From: Thiemannella venezuelensis | Lineage (GTDB): Bacteria > Actinomycetota > Actinomycetes > Streptosporangiales > Streptosporangiaceae | Length of the DNA stretch: 64,000 nucleotides | Assembly: GCF_014203605.1 (NCBI RefSeq) | Contig: NZ_JACHJJ010000020.1 | Coordinates: 108,091 to 172,090, forward strand | Direction of reading: 5' to 3' | Part shown: positions 40,011 to 51,813 of the stretch, piece after piece | Layout of the letters: the number at the start of each line of letters is the position of its first letter | How positions within the stretch are numbered: the first letter of the stretch is position 1 | Translations under genes and position numbers: made by a program | The notes under the pieces: model-generated | What the model was told of the DNA's origin: nothing | Databases searched by the model: none | Seen by the model: only the letters and a program-made list of their open reading frames with translations

Positions 40011-42254
40011 ATGCCCGTCGAAGAACCGTCCGCCGGCGGCGCCCGCACGCACGTCACCGAGCTGCGCATCCACGGGGTGGCGGGGGCCACGCCCGGCTCC
40101 GTCCTCTATCCCGGCTGCCCCGGCCAGGTGAGGTTCCTCGGCGACCGCTCCCGCGACGGGGTAGGCATCTACGTCCCGTCCGACCGCGGTCCCGCCGTCT
40201 CCTGGCGGCGGGAGGCCTACATCTGGGGCGGTCTCACCTCGGGTTCCCGGTCACGGGCGTTCTGGCTGCTGATGCTCCCCTTCGCCCTGGCCAACATCGC
40301 CTTCTACATGACACCCCGGCGGACGGCGGACGGCCGGGAGTCCCTGGCCCGGCTCCGGCGGACGGTGGACGCCGGGCAGCGGCTGTTCGCGCTCTCCCTG
40401 ACCGGCGCCCTGGTCACCGCCCTCGCCGGGGCGTCGATGGACGTCGTCGGCTGGCAGGCGACCCGCACCGGTCACGCCTTCGCCCCCCTGGCGTGGCTGG
40501 CCACCGCCGGCGAGGAGACCGCCGCCCGGCGGCTCGCCCTGGCCTCGTTGCTCCCCGCACTGGTGCTGGTCCTGGTCTGGTCGCTCGGCAGGGTGTCCTG
40601 GGCCCGTTTCGACAGGCGCAGGCCGGGCGGGGGCGCGCCCGACCCCCTCGCCGAGGGCGTGCTGCTGGCCGACCGCCGCATGTGGAACGGCGGCGATCCC
40701 GTGGGGCGCCTCCGCTCGCTCCACGTCGCCTTCGGGTTCGTTCTGGTCTCCCTGGTCCTGGCGCTGCCCCTCGCCTCCGCCCCGGTGTTCGGCGCGATCG
40801 TCCTCGCCGGGTCGGCGGTGCTCCTGCCGGTGGTCGTGCTGGTGGCCCTGCCGTACGCCGCCGGACGGCACCGGCCGGATGAGGAACCGGCCTGGGCGTC
40901 CCCGCTGACGAGGTCCTGCGCGCTGCTCCGCACACTCGCCCTGGCCCTGTACGGCCTGGCCTTCACCGCCGGCGCGGTCACGGGAGGGGAGCCCGTGCCG
41001 GCCGCCCGCGGGGCGCTCCCGGGTTTCCACGGCGTCCTGGGGGCGCTCTTCTCCACGCAGGTCTGCCTGCTGGCGGGCATCGCCGCGGGAACGGCCGTCC
41101 TCGCCCTCCGCAGCCGGCAGCCGGCCGACGCGGGCGTGCCGTACTCCAGGGCGATGGGAGGGCTGGCCGGGCCGGTGACGCTCCTGATGTCCTGGGCGCT
41201 GACCGCGGTCTTCTCCATCGGGCTGGCGTTCGCCGTGGCCGAGGCCGTGGGGACGCCCTCCTTCACCGGCGGCGACGGGGGGATCGTGCTGTCGGATCCC
41301 TACTGGTGGTCGACCCTGGCCATGCTCCTGGCCGCCCTCGCGGTCATCCTGCTGGCGCTGTGGCTCCTGCTGACGTGGCGGCGGGAGACGAAGCGGCTGC
41401 TCGCCGAGATCCGCGAGAGGTATCCCGTGCACACCGAGCACGTGAGCCGCGCCTGGGCCGCGGCCCGGCTGACGGACAGGACCGACGCGGTGATCACGGT
41501 GATCGCGGTGATCACGGCCGTCTCGGCCGCGCTCGCCGCGATCCTGGTCACCATGGGCCTCGGCGGCGTGCCGACGGGACCGGCCGTCGCCCTGGGCGTC
41601 GCGGTCACCGGCGGCGTGGCCGTCGGGCTCGTCTACGTCGGCTGGCGAGCGTACGAGCACCCCGCTCTGCGCTCGACGGTGGGCGTGCTGTGGGACGTCA
41701 CCACGTTCTGGCCCCGCGCCACGCACCCCCTCGCCCCGCCGTGCTACGCCGAGCGCGTCGTCCCCGACCTCCTCGACAGGGTCCGGACCCTGGTCCGGGA
41801 GGAGGGGCACACCGTCGTGGTGTCCGGCCACAGCCAGGGCAGCGTCATCGCGGCGGCGCTCATCCTGCAGCTGGACCCCGAGGACCGCCGCCACATCCGC
41901 CTGCTCACCCACGGCTCGCCGCTGCGCCGTCTCTACGCGCGCTTCTTCCCCGCCTACTTCGGGCCCGGCGCGCTCCGCGCCGTCAGGGACGCCGTCGCGC
42001 GGCAGCCCGGCCCGGCGCGCGACTCCCACTGGCGCAACCTCCACCGGCACTCCGACCCCATCGGAGGTCCGGTGTTCACCTCCGGCTACCCCTGGACGCC
42101 CGCCGAGGGCGGCGTCGACGAGCCGCTGTGGGATCCGGCCGACCCGGCGCGCGGCGGGCCGGGAGACCCCCGGAAGCCTCCGCGGATCTTCGGTCACCTC
42201 GACTACTACCTCGACCCGGCGTACGACGCGGCCCTGCGGCGGCTGATCGCCTAG
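40011..42254 (+). CDS. Multi-pass membrane protein with C-terminal alpha/beta-hydrolase motif
   Basis: About 747 residues; the ATG at 40011 is preferred, though no good RBS is close (an AGGAGGAG at 39973 is too distant) and GTG at 40002 is possible. It opens with ELRIHGVAGATPG, a hydrolase-like first strand with His-Gly, followed by about eight hydrophobic segments (about 75-540), then a cytosolic end with the nucleophile motif VVSGHSQGSVIAA near residue 610 and SHWRNLHRHSDP. The hydrolase fold thus appears split by the membrane insertion. I recognise it only as an actinobacterial integral membrane protein with a lipase/esterase-like active site. Confidence 0.78.
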   Translation: MPVEEPSAGGARTHVTELRIHGVAGATPGSVLYPGCPGQVRFLGDRSRDGVGIYVPSDRGPAVSWRREAYIWGGLTSGSRSRAFWLLMLPFALANIAFYMTPRRTADGRESLARLRRTVDAGQRLFALSLTGALVTALAGASMDVVGWQATRTGHAFAPLAWLATAGEETAARRLALASLLPALVLVLVWSLGRVSWARFDRRRPGGGAPDPLAEGVLLADRRMWNGGDPVGRLRSLHVAFGFVLVSLVLALPLASAPVFGAIVLAGSAVLLPVVVLVALPYAAGRHRPDEEPAWASPLTRSCALLRTLALALYGLAFTAGAVTGGEPVPAARGALPGFHGVLGALFSTQVCLLAGIAAGTAVLALRSRQPADAGVPYSRAMGGLAGPVTLLMSWALTAVFSIGLAFAVAEAVGTPSFTGGDGGIVLSDPYWWSTLAMLLAALAVILLALWLLLTWRRETKRLLAEIRERYPVHTEHVSRAWAAARLTDRTDAVITVIAVITAVSAALAAILVTMGLGGVPTGPAVALGVAVTGGVAVGLVYVGWRAYEHPALRSTVGVLWDVTTFWPRATHPLAPPCYAERVVPDLLDRVRTLVREEGHTVVVSGHSQGSVIAAALILQLDPEDRRHIRLLTHGSPLRRLYARFFPAYFGPGALRAVRDAVARQPGPARDSHWRNLHRHSDPIGGPVFTSGYPWTPAEGGVDEPLWDPADPARGGPGDPRKPPRIFGHLDYYLDPAYDAALRRLIA

Positions 42255-42350
42255 GGCGGGCGGCGGGACCGGCTCCGGCCCGGGCGCCGTACCGGCCGCT
42301 CCGCGGGCCCTTTCCCTCAGGGGCGCCCGGCGGGAGCCGATGACGGTTCC

Positions 42351-43952
42351 GTGGCCACGGAGAAATTCACAGAGGCATCCGCGACGCGCACGGCCGGGTC
42401 ATGGCTCCATGACCGTCCGATCCGCGTCAAACTCGGCCTGGTCGTCGGCATCGCACTGCTGGGTCTGACCGCCACGGCCGGCATCGGCGTCGGCGGACTG
42501 CGCATCGCGGAGGAGCGGGCGCGCGACCTGGAGGCGTCGGCGAAGCTGACGCGTGCGGCGCTTGAGGCGGACATGGCGCACGACGCCATCCGCGGCGACG
42601 TGCTCCGCACCATGGTCGGCACCGCCTCCGCCGAGCGGGCGGAGGCTCTCAGCGATCTCGCCGAGCACTCCTCGGTGATGCGCGAGAAGCTGGCCTACTT
42701 CGCCGGTCCGCAGGCGCCGGCCTCCGTACGGCTGGCGGCCGAACGGACGGCCCCCGCCGTAGAGGACTACCTGGCGCTGGCCGAGAGCGCCGCGAACGAA
42801 CCGGACGCCCGGACGTACGAACGGTTCGGGGAGGCGTTCACCGCGGTCGAGAACGAGCTGCCCGCGATCGGCGACGCACTGGACGCGCACGCCGCGACCG
42901 TCGTCGCGGGCGTCGCCGAGCAGCGGCGCGAGGCGACCTGGACGCTCGTGGCCATCGGCGTGCTCGCCGCCGGCCTGCTGGCCGGGTTCGCCCGGCTGAT
43001 CGGCCAGGGCATCCTGCGCCCGCTGCGGAAGGTGTCCGAAGTGCTGGCCGCGATGGTCTCGGGAGACCTGTCGCGCCGGACGGACGTGGCGTCCGCCGAC
43101 GAGATCGGCGCCATGGCCCGCATGCTCAACACCGCGATCGGCAGTGTCCGGGAGACGGTCGACGCCCTGACGTCGTCCGCCACGACGGTCGCCGTCTCCG
43201 CCGAGCAGATGACCCAGGTGTCCCGGCGCATCGCCGCCTCCGCCGAGCGCACCAGCGGCCAGGCGGACTCCGCCTCCGGCACGGCGCGGACGGTCGAACG
43301 GGACATCGCCGCGACCGCGCGCGGCAGCGAGGAGATCAAGGCGTCGATCTCCGAGATCTCCCGCAACACCACGGCGGCCGTGAGCGTGGTGGGCGAGGCG
43401 GTGACCATGGCCGAGCGGGCCAACACGATCATGGAGGAGCTGGGCACCTCGTCCGCCGAGATCGGCAGCGTGGTCAAGACGATCACTTCGATCGCCGAGC
43501 AGACGAACCTGCTGGCGCTGAACGCCACCATCGAGGCGGCCCGCGCCGGCGAGGCGGGCAAGGGCTTCGCCGTGGTGGCCGGGGAGGTCAAGGACCTGGC
43601 GCAGGAGACCGCCCGCGCGACCGAGGACATCGCCCGCCGGGTGGAGGCCATCCAGGCCGGTACGGCCGGCGCCGTCGAGGCGATCGGCCAGATCTCCTCG
43701 GTGATCGCGCGGATCGACGAGTTCCAGACGGTCATCGCCTCGGCGATGGAGGAGCAGAGCGCCACGACCGCCGGGATGACCCGGAGCATGGAGGAGGCCG
43801 TACGGCACAGCGGCGAGATCGGCCAGAGCGTCACGGCGATCGCCGCCACCGCCCTGGCGACCTCGGAGGACGCCGCCACCTCGCTGCAGACGGCCCGCGA
43901 GCTGTCGGCCATGGCCGAGCGGCTGCGGAACGCGGCCGCCAGGTTCGGCTGA
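42351..43952 (+). CDS. Methyl-accepting chemotaxis protein
   Basis: 533 residues from GTG 42351. It has two membrane segments (about 26-50 and 195-217) around a small extracytoplasmic four-helix sensing region, a HAMP domain (about 218-272), and a full cytoplasmic signalling hairpin whose tip [24 protein letters not shown] is strongly conserved (seen as [15 protein letters not shown]). Such receptors control CheA and so the flagellar motor. No cheA, cheW or flagellar gene lies nearby, so it is an orphan. Its presence fits an actinomycete with motile spores, though some receptors serve other pathways. Confidence 0.93.
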   Translation: MATEKFTEASATRTAGSWLHDRPIRVKLGLVVGIALLGLTATAGIGVGGLRIAEERARDLEASAKLTRAALEADMAHDAIRGDVLRTMVGTASAERAEALSDLAEHSSVMREKLAYFAGPQAPASVRLAAERTAPAVEDYLALAESAANEPDARTYERFGEAFTAVENELPAIGDALDAHAATVVAGVAEQRREATWTLVAIGVLAAGLLAGFARLIGQGILRPLRKVSEVLAAMVSGDLSRRTDVASADEIGAMARMLNTAIGSVRETVDALTSSATTVAVSAEQMTQVSRRIAASAERTSGQADSASGTARTVERDIAATARGSEEIKASISEISRNTTAAVSVVGEAVTMAERANTIMEELGTSSAEIGSVVKTITSIAEQTNLLALNATIEAARAGEAGKGFAVVAGEVKDLAQETARATEDIARRVEAIQAGTAGAVEAIGQISSVIARIDEFQTVIASAMEEQSATTAGMTRSMEEAVRHSGEIGQSVTAIAATALATSEDAATSLQTARELSAMAERLRNAAARFG

Positions 43953-44073
43953 CCCGGGCGGTGCCCGCGGGCGGCCGGTGACCGGCCGCCCCGACGGGAC
44001 GGCGGCGGCCGCCGCTCGCCCGCGTACGCCCGTGCCTGCCAGGATGGCGGGGACGAAAGCGGAGGTGACCGGT

Positions 44074-44979
44074 ATGACGGACATCGAGGTGGCCGGTACG
44101 GCGCAGACGGCCGAGAACGAGCGGGTGACCGGCTTCTGGCGGGCGCTGGGGCTGCCGGGCCTGATCGACGTGCACACGCACTTCATGCCGGAGCGGGTGC
44201 TGGCCAAGGTCTGGGACTACTTCGACTCCGTCGGCCCGCTGACCGGGGTGCCGTGGCCCATCACCTACCGCGTCGAGGAGGACCGGCGGGTGGAGACGCT
44301 GCGCGGCTTCGGGGTGCGCCGGTTCACCTCCATGCTCTACCCGCACAAGCCCGATATGGCCGCCTGGCTCAACTCCTGGTCGGCGGAGTTCGCCTCCCGG
44401 ACGCCGGACTGCCTGCACACCGCGACCTTCTTCCCCGAACCGGGGGCGGTGGACTACGTCACCCGCGCCGTCGAGGGCGGGGCCCGGGTGTTCAAGGCCC
44501 ATCTCCAGGTCGGCGGCTACGACCCGGGCGACGAACTGCTGGACGGAGCGTGGGGGCTGCTCGCCGAGGCCGGGATCCCGGTCGTCACCCACTGCGGCTC
44601 CGGCCCGGCCCCGGGCCGGTACACCGGGCCCGGACCCATCGGGCGGGTGCTGGCCCGCCATCCGCGGCTGCGCCTCGTCGTCGCGCACATGGGCATGCCC
44701 GAGTACGGCGACTTCCTCGACCTCGCCGAGCGCCACCCGGAGGTGCTCCTGGACACCACGATGGCCTTCACCGCCTTCAGCGAGGCCTTCTCGCCCTACC
44801 CGCGCGAGCATCTTCCCCGCCTCGCCGACCTGGGCGACCGCATCCTGCTCGGCACCGACTTCCCGAACATCCCCTACCCGTACCCGGAGGCGCTGGAGAG
44901 CCTGGCCGGGCTGGGACTGGGCGACGGCTGGCTGCGCGCCGTGTGCCACGACAACGCGGCGCGGCTGTTCGGAGTGTAG
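44074..44979 (+). CDS. Amidohydrolase-family metal-dependent hydrolase
   Basis: 301 residues; the ATG at 44074 with GGAGGTGA upstream is preferred to an earlier in-frame start. Motifs of the amidohydrolase-2 (ACMSD-like) TIM barrel: LIDVHTHFMP near residue 28, the strand-5 His in VVTHCGSG, the strand-6 His in VAHMGMPEY, and the catalytic Asp in LLGTDFPN. Family members hydrolyse or decarboxylate cyclic and aromatic acids using zinc. The substrate is unknown. It follows the chemoreceptor by 121 bp. Confidence 0.88.
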   Translation: MTDIEVAGTAQTAENERVTGFWRALGLPGLIDVHTHFMPERVLAKVWDYFDSVGPLTGVPWPITYRVEEDRRVETLRGFGVRRFTSMLYPHKPDMAAWLNSWSAEFASRTPDCLHTATFFPEPGAVDYVTRAVEGGARVFKAHLQVGGYDPGDELLDGAWGLLAEAGIPVVTHCGSGPAPGRYTGPGPIGRVLARHPRLRLVVAHMGMPEYGDFLDLAERHPEVLLDTTMAFTAFSEAFSPYPREHLPRLADLGDRILLGTDFPNIPYPYPEALESLAGLGLGDGWLRAVCHDNAARLFGV

Positions 44980-45071
44980 GCGGGCCGGCGGCCGCGCCCC
45001 GCGTCCCCGGTCACACCGTTCCGGGCCGGATCCGGGCCGGCACTGTCGGCGGGATGCCGTACGGTCCTCAC

Positions 45072-45317
45072 ATGTGCCGAAGCATCAAGACACTCCGCGA
45101 GCCCTACGCCGAGGACGTGACGGAGGACGACGTGCGCGCCGCCGCACTGCAGTACGTCCGCAAGATCTCCGGGTTCCGGGCCCCGTCCGCACGCAACGCG
45201 GTCGCCTTCGAGCAGGCGGTGGAGGCCGTCGCCGCAGCGACGCGGGCCCTCCTGGACGACCTCGAGGTGCGGCCCGCCGGCGGCGGGAGCGGGCCGGGCT
45301 CGCCGCGCCTAAAATGA
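45072..45317 (+). CDS. DUF2277 small protein
   Basis: 81 residues of the DUF2277 family, recognised by the start MCRSIKTLREP and the conserved AALQYVRKISGFRAPSA. The ATG at 45072 is chosen because family members begin MCR; an ATG at 45054 is in frame. It is a conserved actinobacterial protein of unknown function with no hydrophobic segment. The stop lies 34 bp before the monooxygenase start. Confidence 0.82.
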   Translation: MCRSIKTLREPYAEDVTEDDVRAAALQYVRKISGFRAPSARNAVAFEQAVEAVAAATRALLDDLEVRPAGGGSGPGSPRLK

Positions 45318-45351
45318 TTGAAGTTTGAACGGCGCGAGGACGGCGGGCATC

Positions 45352-46446
45352 ATGCAGTTCGGGATCTTCAGCGTGGGCGACGTCACCGCCGACCCCACCA
45401 CCGGCAGGGCTCCGAGCGAGCACGAGCGGATCAAGGCGATGGTCGCCGTCGCGCTCAAGGCCGAGGAGGCCGGTCTCGACGTCTTCGCCACCGGCGAGCA
45501 CCACAACCCGCCCTTCGTGCCGTCGTCCCCGACGACCATGCTCGGCTACATCGCGGCCCGGACCGAGCGGCTCATCCTGTCCACCGCCACGACGCTGATC
45601 ACCACCAACGACCCGGTCAAGATCGCCGAAGACTACGCCATGCTGCAGCACCTGGCCGACGGGCGCGTCGACCTGATGCTCGGCCGCGGGAACACCGGGC
45701 CGGTCTACCCCTGGTTCGGCCAGGACATCCGCCAGGGCATCCCGCTGGCCGTCGAGAACTACGCGCTGCTGCACCGGCTCTGGCGCCAGGACGTCGTGGA
45801 CTGGGAGGGCCGTTTCCGCACGCCCCTGCAGGGCTTCACCTCGACGCCCCGGCCGCTCGACGGGGTGCCGCCGTTCGTCTGGCACGGCTCCATCCGCAGC
45901 CCCGAGATCGCCGAGCAGGCCGCCTACTACGGCGACGGCTTCTTCGCCAACAACATCTTCTGGCCGAAGGAGCACTTCATCCGCCTGATCGGCCTGTACC
46001 GCGAGCGCTTCGCCCACTACGGCCACGGCACCCCCGAGCAGGCGATCGTCGGACTCGGCGGCCAGGTGTTCATGCGCAGGAACTCCCAGGACGCCGTGCG
46101 CGAGTTCCGCCCGTACTTCGACAACGCCCCCGTGTACGGCCACGGCCCCTCACTGGAGGAGTTCACCGCCCAGACCCCGCTGACCGTGGGCAGCCCTCAG
46201 GAGGTCATCGACAAGACCCTGACCTTCCGGGAGTCCTTCGGCCACTACCAGCGCCAGCTGTTCCTGATGGACCACGCCGGACTGCCGCTGAAGACCGTGC
46301 TGGAGCAGCTCGACATCCTCGGCGAGGAGGTCGTTCCGGTGCTGCGCAAGGAGTTCGCCGCCGGCCGTCCGGCCACGGTGCCGGACGCCCCCGTCCACGC
46401 CTCCCTGCGCGACGGGAGACCGGGCGACGGGCCGTCCGCGCCCTGA
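45352..46446 (+). CDS. Luciferase-like FMN-dependent monooxygenase (CE1758 type)
   Basis: 364 residues from ATG 45352; an in-frame TTG at 45325 is less likely. It has the bacterial-luciferase-like TIM barrel with MQFGIFSVGDV, DVFATGEHHNPPF, RTERLILSTATTLI, DLMLGRGNTGPVYPWFGQ and FVWHGSIRSPE. These match a well-populated actinobacterial subgroup that uses reduced FMN, often encoded beside its own flavin reductase; none is seen here. The natural substrate is unknown. Four 27-bp repeats begin right at the stop codon. Confidence 0.88.
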   Translation: MQFGIFSVGDVTADPTTGRAPSEHERIKAMVAVALKAEEAGLDVFATGEHHNPPFVPSSPTTMLGYIAARTERLILSTATTLITTNDPVKIAEDYAMLQHLADGRVDLMLGRGNTGPVYPWFGQDIRQGIPLAVENYALLHRLWRQDVVDWEGRFRTPLQGFTSTPRPLDGVPPFVWHGSIRSPEIAEQAAYYGDGFFANNIFWPKEHFIRLIGLYRERFAHYGHGTPEQAIVGLGGQVFMRRNSQDAVREFRPYFDNAPVYGHGPSLEEFTAQTPLTVGSPQEVIDKTLTFRESFGHYQRQLFLMDHAGLPLKTVLEQLDILGEEVVPVLRKEFAAGRPATVPDAPVHASLRDGRPGDGPSAP

Positions 46447-46542
46447 CCTCTCCGCGCCGGGTCCGCGCCCCGACCTCTCCGCGCCGGGTCCGCGCCCCGA
46501 CCTCTCCGCGCCGGGTCCGCGCCCTGACCTCTCCGCGCCGGG
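46445..46542. repeat. 27-bp tandem repeat, about 4 copies
   Basis: The block gacctctccgcgccggg recurs at 46445, 46472, 46499 and 46526, exactly 27 bp apart, with near-identical spacers (tccgcgcc plus two bases). The array starts at the TGA of the monooxygenase gene. The period of nine codons and the position suggest slippage expansion at the gene end. Confidence 0.93.
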
Positions 46543-46658
46543 AGCGGTGAGGCTTTCCCTCCGGCGGCAACCGTCCCGCACCCTGAGCGCACTGCTCCCG
46601 CCACGTCCGGCGGGCCCAATGGAGGGAGAGGGCCGGTCCGCGGCCCGGACTTCCGAAT

Positions 46659-46698
46659 GGGAGCCCCCGTGGTGCAGGGACGCCCTGCCTCATCGTGA
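46659..46698 (+). promoter_or_regulatory. Leader motif GGGAGCCCCC...CATCGTGA (copy B)
   Basis: GGGAGCCCCC (46659-46668) and CATCGTGA (46691-46698) match copy A at 38869. Between them, GCAGGG (46674-46679) and CCCTGC (46683-46688) form a 6-bp hairpin with a 3-nt loop. The element ends 16 bp before the ATG. Confidence 0.4.
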
Positions 46699-46714
46699 AG
46701 GATCTTCGTTCTCC

Positions 46715-47830
46715 ATGACCTCTGCCGCCCGCGCCGTCTCCCGTGCCCGTCTCCTCACCGCCGTCCTGGGCCTGGCCCTGACCGCCGGGGCGACCGCCGC
46801 CGGCGCGGCCCACGCGGAGACCGAGCGGAAGGTCATGCTGAAGGGCTCCACCACCGCCTCCTACTTCTGGGACGACGGCTCCGGCCGCGCCGGGGACACC
46901 GGCCTGCCCGCCTCCGGCAAACCCATGCAGAAGGGCATGGCCGCCAGTCCGTCCTGGCCGCTGCTGACCGAGGGATACGTCCTCTACAAGGGCAGGAAGG
47001 CGCCCTTCTTCGTCGGCGACCGCGGCCCCGGGGAGCCGTCCGGCCGCGGCATCATGCTCGACCTCGACGCCAAGACCTTCGCCGACCTGACCGGCGGCAC
47101 CTTCGACCCCCGCACGCTGACCGTGCGGGGCAACGGCGGTCTCGGCCACATCAAGGTCCGGTACGTCATCACCAAATGGGGCCCGGGCGCGGGCAGGAAG
47201 AACCACCCCGTCCCGTTCTCCACCCGCGCCTGGTCGGTCAGGGACGACGACCCGGCCGAGCCCGTGCTGCTCGCCGAACCCGCCGCGGCCCGGCCCGAGC
47301 AGCCGGAGAGCCCGCCCGCCGCCACCGGCGGGAGCACCCCCGCGGCGGCACCGGGACGGCCCGCCGCCCCCACCGCCTCGGCGCCGGCCCCGGCCGGGAC
47401 CGGGACGGCTCCCCCGGCCGCACCCGCCACCGCGGAGCCGTCCGCCGGAGCCGGGACGCAGGCTCCCGCCGCCGCGGGCCTGCCTCCGGTCCCGGGCCTG
47501 CCGCCCCTGCCGTCGCTGCCTCCGCTCCCGCCCCCGCCGAGCCTGCCGCCCATCCCACCGCTGCCAGGCGTCCCGAGCCCGCGGCCCACCGCCGCCGTAC
47601 CGAGCGCGCAGCCCGCTCCGGCCCGGATCGTCGCCCCGGGGCCGGCCGGCGAGGAACCGGATCCGGCCGTGGACCTGGCGGCGGCCGAGGCCGTGGCCGC
47701 CCGCTCGGCCTCCGGCGGCCCGGGTGGCATCCCCGCCGGACTGCTCCTCTCCGCCGTGGTCGCCGTCGGCGGCGCCGCGTACCTCGGAGGCCGGTTCCTC
47801 TCCGGACGCCCGGCCGCCTCGGACGGCTGA
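46715..47830 (+). CDS. Secreted RlpA/DPBB-like protein with Pro-rich stalk and C-terminal anchor
   Basis: 371 residues from ATG 46715; the longer frame would run through the leader. A signal peptide (about 1-35, ending AAHAET) is followed by a domain (about 40-170) that looks like a double-psi beta-barrel: ASYFWDDGSG, FFVGDRGPG and IMLDLDAKTFADL recall the DRGP and DLS motifs of RlpA/expansin-like proteins. A Pro/Ala-rich stalk (about 180-325) with PPLPSLPPLPP leads to a hydrophobic segment (about 340-360) and a short basic tail, so it is probably membrane-anchored across the wall. No LPXTG motif is seen. A wall-binding or wall-loosening role is inferred. Confidence 0.75.
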   Translation: MTSAARAVSRARLLTAVLGLALTAGATAAGAAHAETERKVMLKGSTTASYFWDDGSGRAGDTGLPASGKPMQKGMAASPSWPLLTEGYVLYKGRKAPFFVGDRGPGEPSGRGIMLDLDAKTFADLTGGTFDPRTLTVRGNGGLGHIKVRYVITKWGPGAGRKNHPVPFSTRAWSVRDDDPAEPVLLAEPAAARPEQPESPPAATGGSTPAAAPGRPAAPTASAPAPAGTGTAPPAAPATAEPSAGAGTQAPAAAGLPPVPGLPPLPSLPPLPPPPSLPPIPPLPGVPSPRPTAAVPSAQPAPARIVAPGPAGEEPDPAVDLAAAEAVAARSASGGPGGIPAGLLLSAVVAVGGAAYLGGRFLSGRPAASDG

Positions 47831-47861
47831 CGGCCCGGTCGTCAGCGCGGCACGGTCACCG

Positions 47862-50525
<2,664 letters not shown>

Positions 50526-50624
50526 CGAGGATCCGTTCTTCGGGAACTGCAGAGGCGTGGCGGTCCCCCGAGTCGCACAGTGCAGATCCTGACCTTGCGG
50601 CATCGGTCGAGTCAATAGCCATTT

Positions 50625-50765
50625 GAGAGCGCTCTCTCAAGAGATCCGGCGACCCGCCCGCGGAGGCGGGGCGGGGAAAGAGCCCCACCAGCTCTTTCCC
50701 CGCTCCACCCTCCTCCCAGACCCTCGGATCCCGCCCGGTCCGGAACCGCACCCGAGAGCGCTCTC
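50625..50765. promoter_or_regulatory. Two LacI-family-type operators GAGAGCGCTCTC
   Basis: The perfect 12-bp palindrome GAGAGCGCTCTC occurs at 50625-50636 and again at 50754-50765, 129 bp apart, in the gap upstream of the GH3 gene. Shape and central GCGC/AGCGCT core match operators of actinobacterial LacI-family sugar repressors such as CebR. The spacing would allow a repression loop. Confidence 0.7.
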
Positions 50766-50814
50766 TAAGGGGCGGAGGGGGCGCGTGCCGCCCGTCCGCG
50801 CGCTCCGGCGCGGG

Positions 50815-51813
50815 TCAGGTGTCCTCACGCACCCGGCCGAGGACCCGGTGCGTGACCACGACGACGGCGAGGAACGCACCGCTGACCACCTGCTGGAAGG
50901 AGGAGGTCAGCCCGCCGACCTGGTTGATCAGGTTCTGGATCACGCCGAGGAGCAGCGCTCCGGCGATCGTGCCGCCGAGCGTGCCCGCGCCGCCGGTGAG
51001 CAGCGTCCCGCCGATCACCACGGCCGCGATCACGTCGAGTTCGAGCCCGATGCCGAGGATCGTCACGCCGGACGAGAGCCGGGCGGCGTTGAGCGCGCCG
51101 GCCAGTCCCGCCAGCAGGCCGGAGACCAGGTAGACCACGACCTTGGTGCGGGCCACCGGGACGCCCATGAGGGCGGCGGCGTCCTCGTTGCCGCCGATCG
51201 CGTAGACGTTCTGCCCGAACCCGGTGCGCTGCAGGAAGACCGCCGCCACGGCGAGGACCAGGAGCATGACGAAGAACGGGTAGCCGACGTCGAAGACGCC
51301 GCCCTGCCCGATGCGGGCGAACAGGTCGTCCTCCACCAGGTAGGTGGTGGCGCCCTCGTCGGTCAGGGAGAGCATCAAGCCGCGGGCCGCGAGCAGGCCC
51401 GCCAGCGTGACGATGAACGGCGCCATCCTGGTCCTGGCGATGATCAGCCCCTGGACCAGGCCGAAGGCCCCGCAGACCACGAGCGGCAGCGCCAGCGCGA
51501 CGGCCGCGCCGTAACGGGAGCCGTAGGCCGCCAGCACCCCGCCGAGCACGAAGAGCGAGCCCACGGACAGGTCGATGCCGCCGGAGATGATGACGAACGT
51601 CATGCCGATCGCGATGATCGCCAGGAACGAGGAGGCGGTGGCGATGTTGCCGAGGTTGGCCGGCGTGGTGAAGGAGTCGAACGCGACGGTGCCGGCGACC
51701 AGCAGCACGGCGAGCACGAGGAGCGCCCCGTGCTGCTGGAAGAGGCGGCCCGCACGCTCGCGGGAGGTCTGCGTGGCCGGCACCGGCGGGGCCGGGGTGG
51801 TCTGCGTGGTCAC
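50815..51813 (-). CDS. CUT2 sugar ABC transporter permease (YjfF-like)
   Basis: 332 residues from GTG 51813, overlapping the stop of the other permease by 4 bp (GTGA), with GGGAG upstream; the longer frame to 51876 lies inside that gene. About nine hydrophobic segments and the family stretches GGIDLSVGSLFVLGGV and IGGTLLTGGAGTLGG identify a BPD_transp_2 permease of the ribose/galactofuranose class. With the adjacent permease it should form a heterodimeric channel. Confidence 0.92.
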   Translation of the reverse strand: MTTQTTPAPPVPATQTSRERAGRLFQQHGALLVLAVLLVAGTVAFDSFTTPANLGNIATASSFLAIIAIGMTFVIISGGIDLSVGSLFVLGGVLAAYGSRYGAAVALALPLVVCGAFGLVQGLIIARTRMAPFIVTLAGLLAARGLMLSLTDEGATTYLVEDDLFARIGQGGVFDVGYPFFVMLLVLAVAAVFLQRTGFGQNVYAIGGNEDAAALMGVPVARTKVVVYLVSGLLAGLAGALNAARLSSGVTILGIGLELDVIAAVVIGGTLLTGGAGTLGGTIAGALLLGVIQNLINQVGGLTSSFQQVVSGAFLAVVVVTHRVLGRVREDT

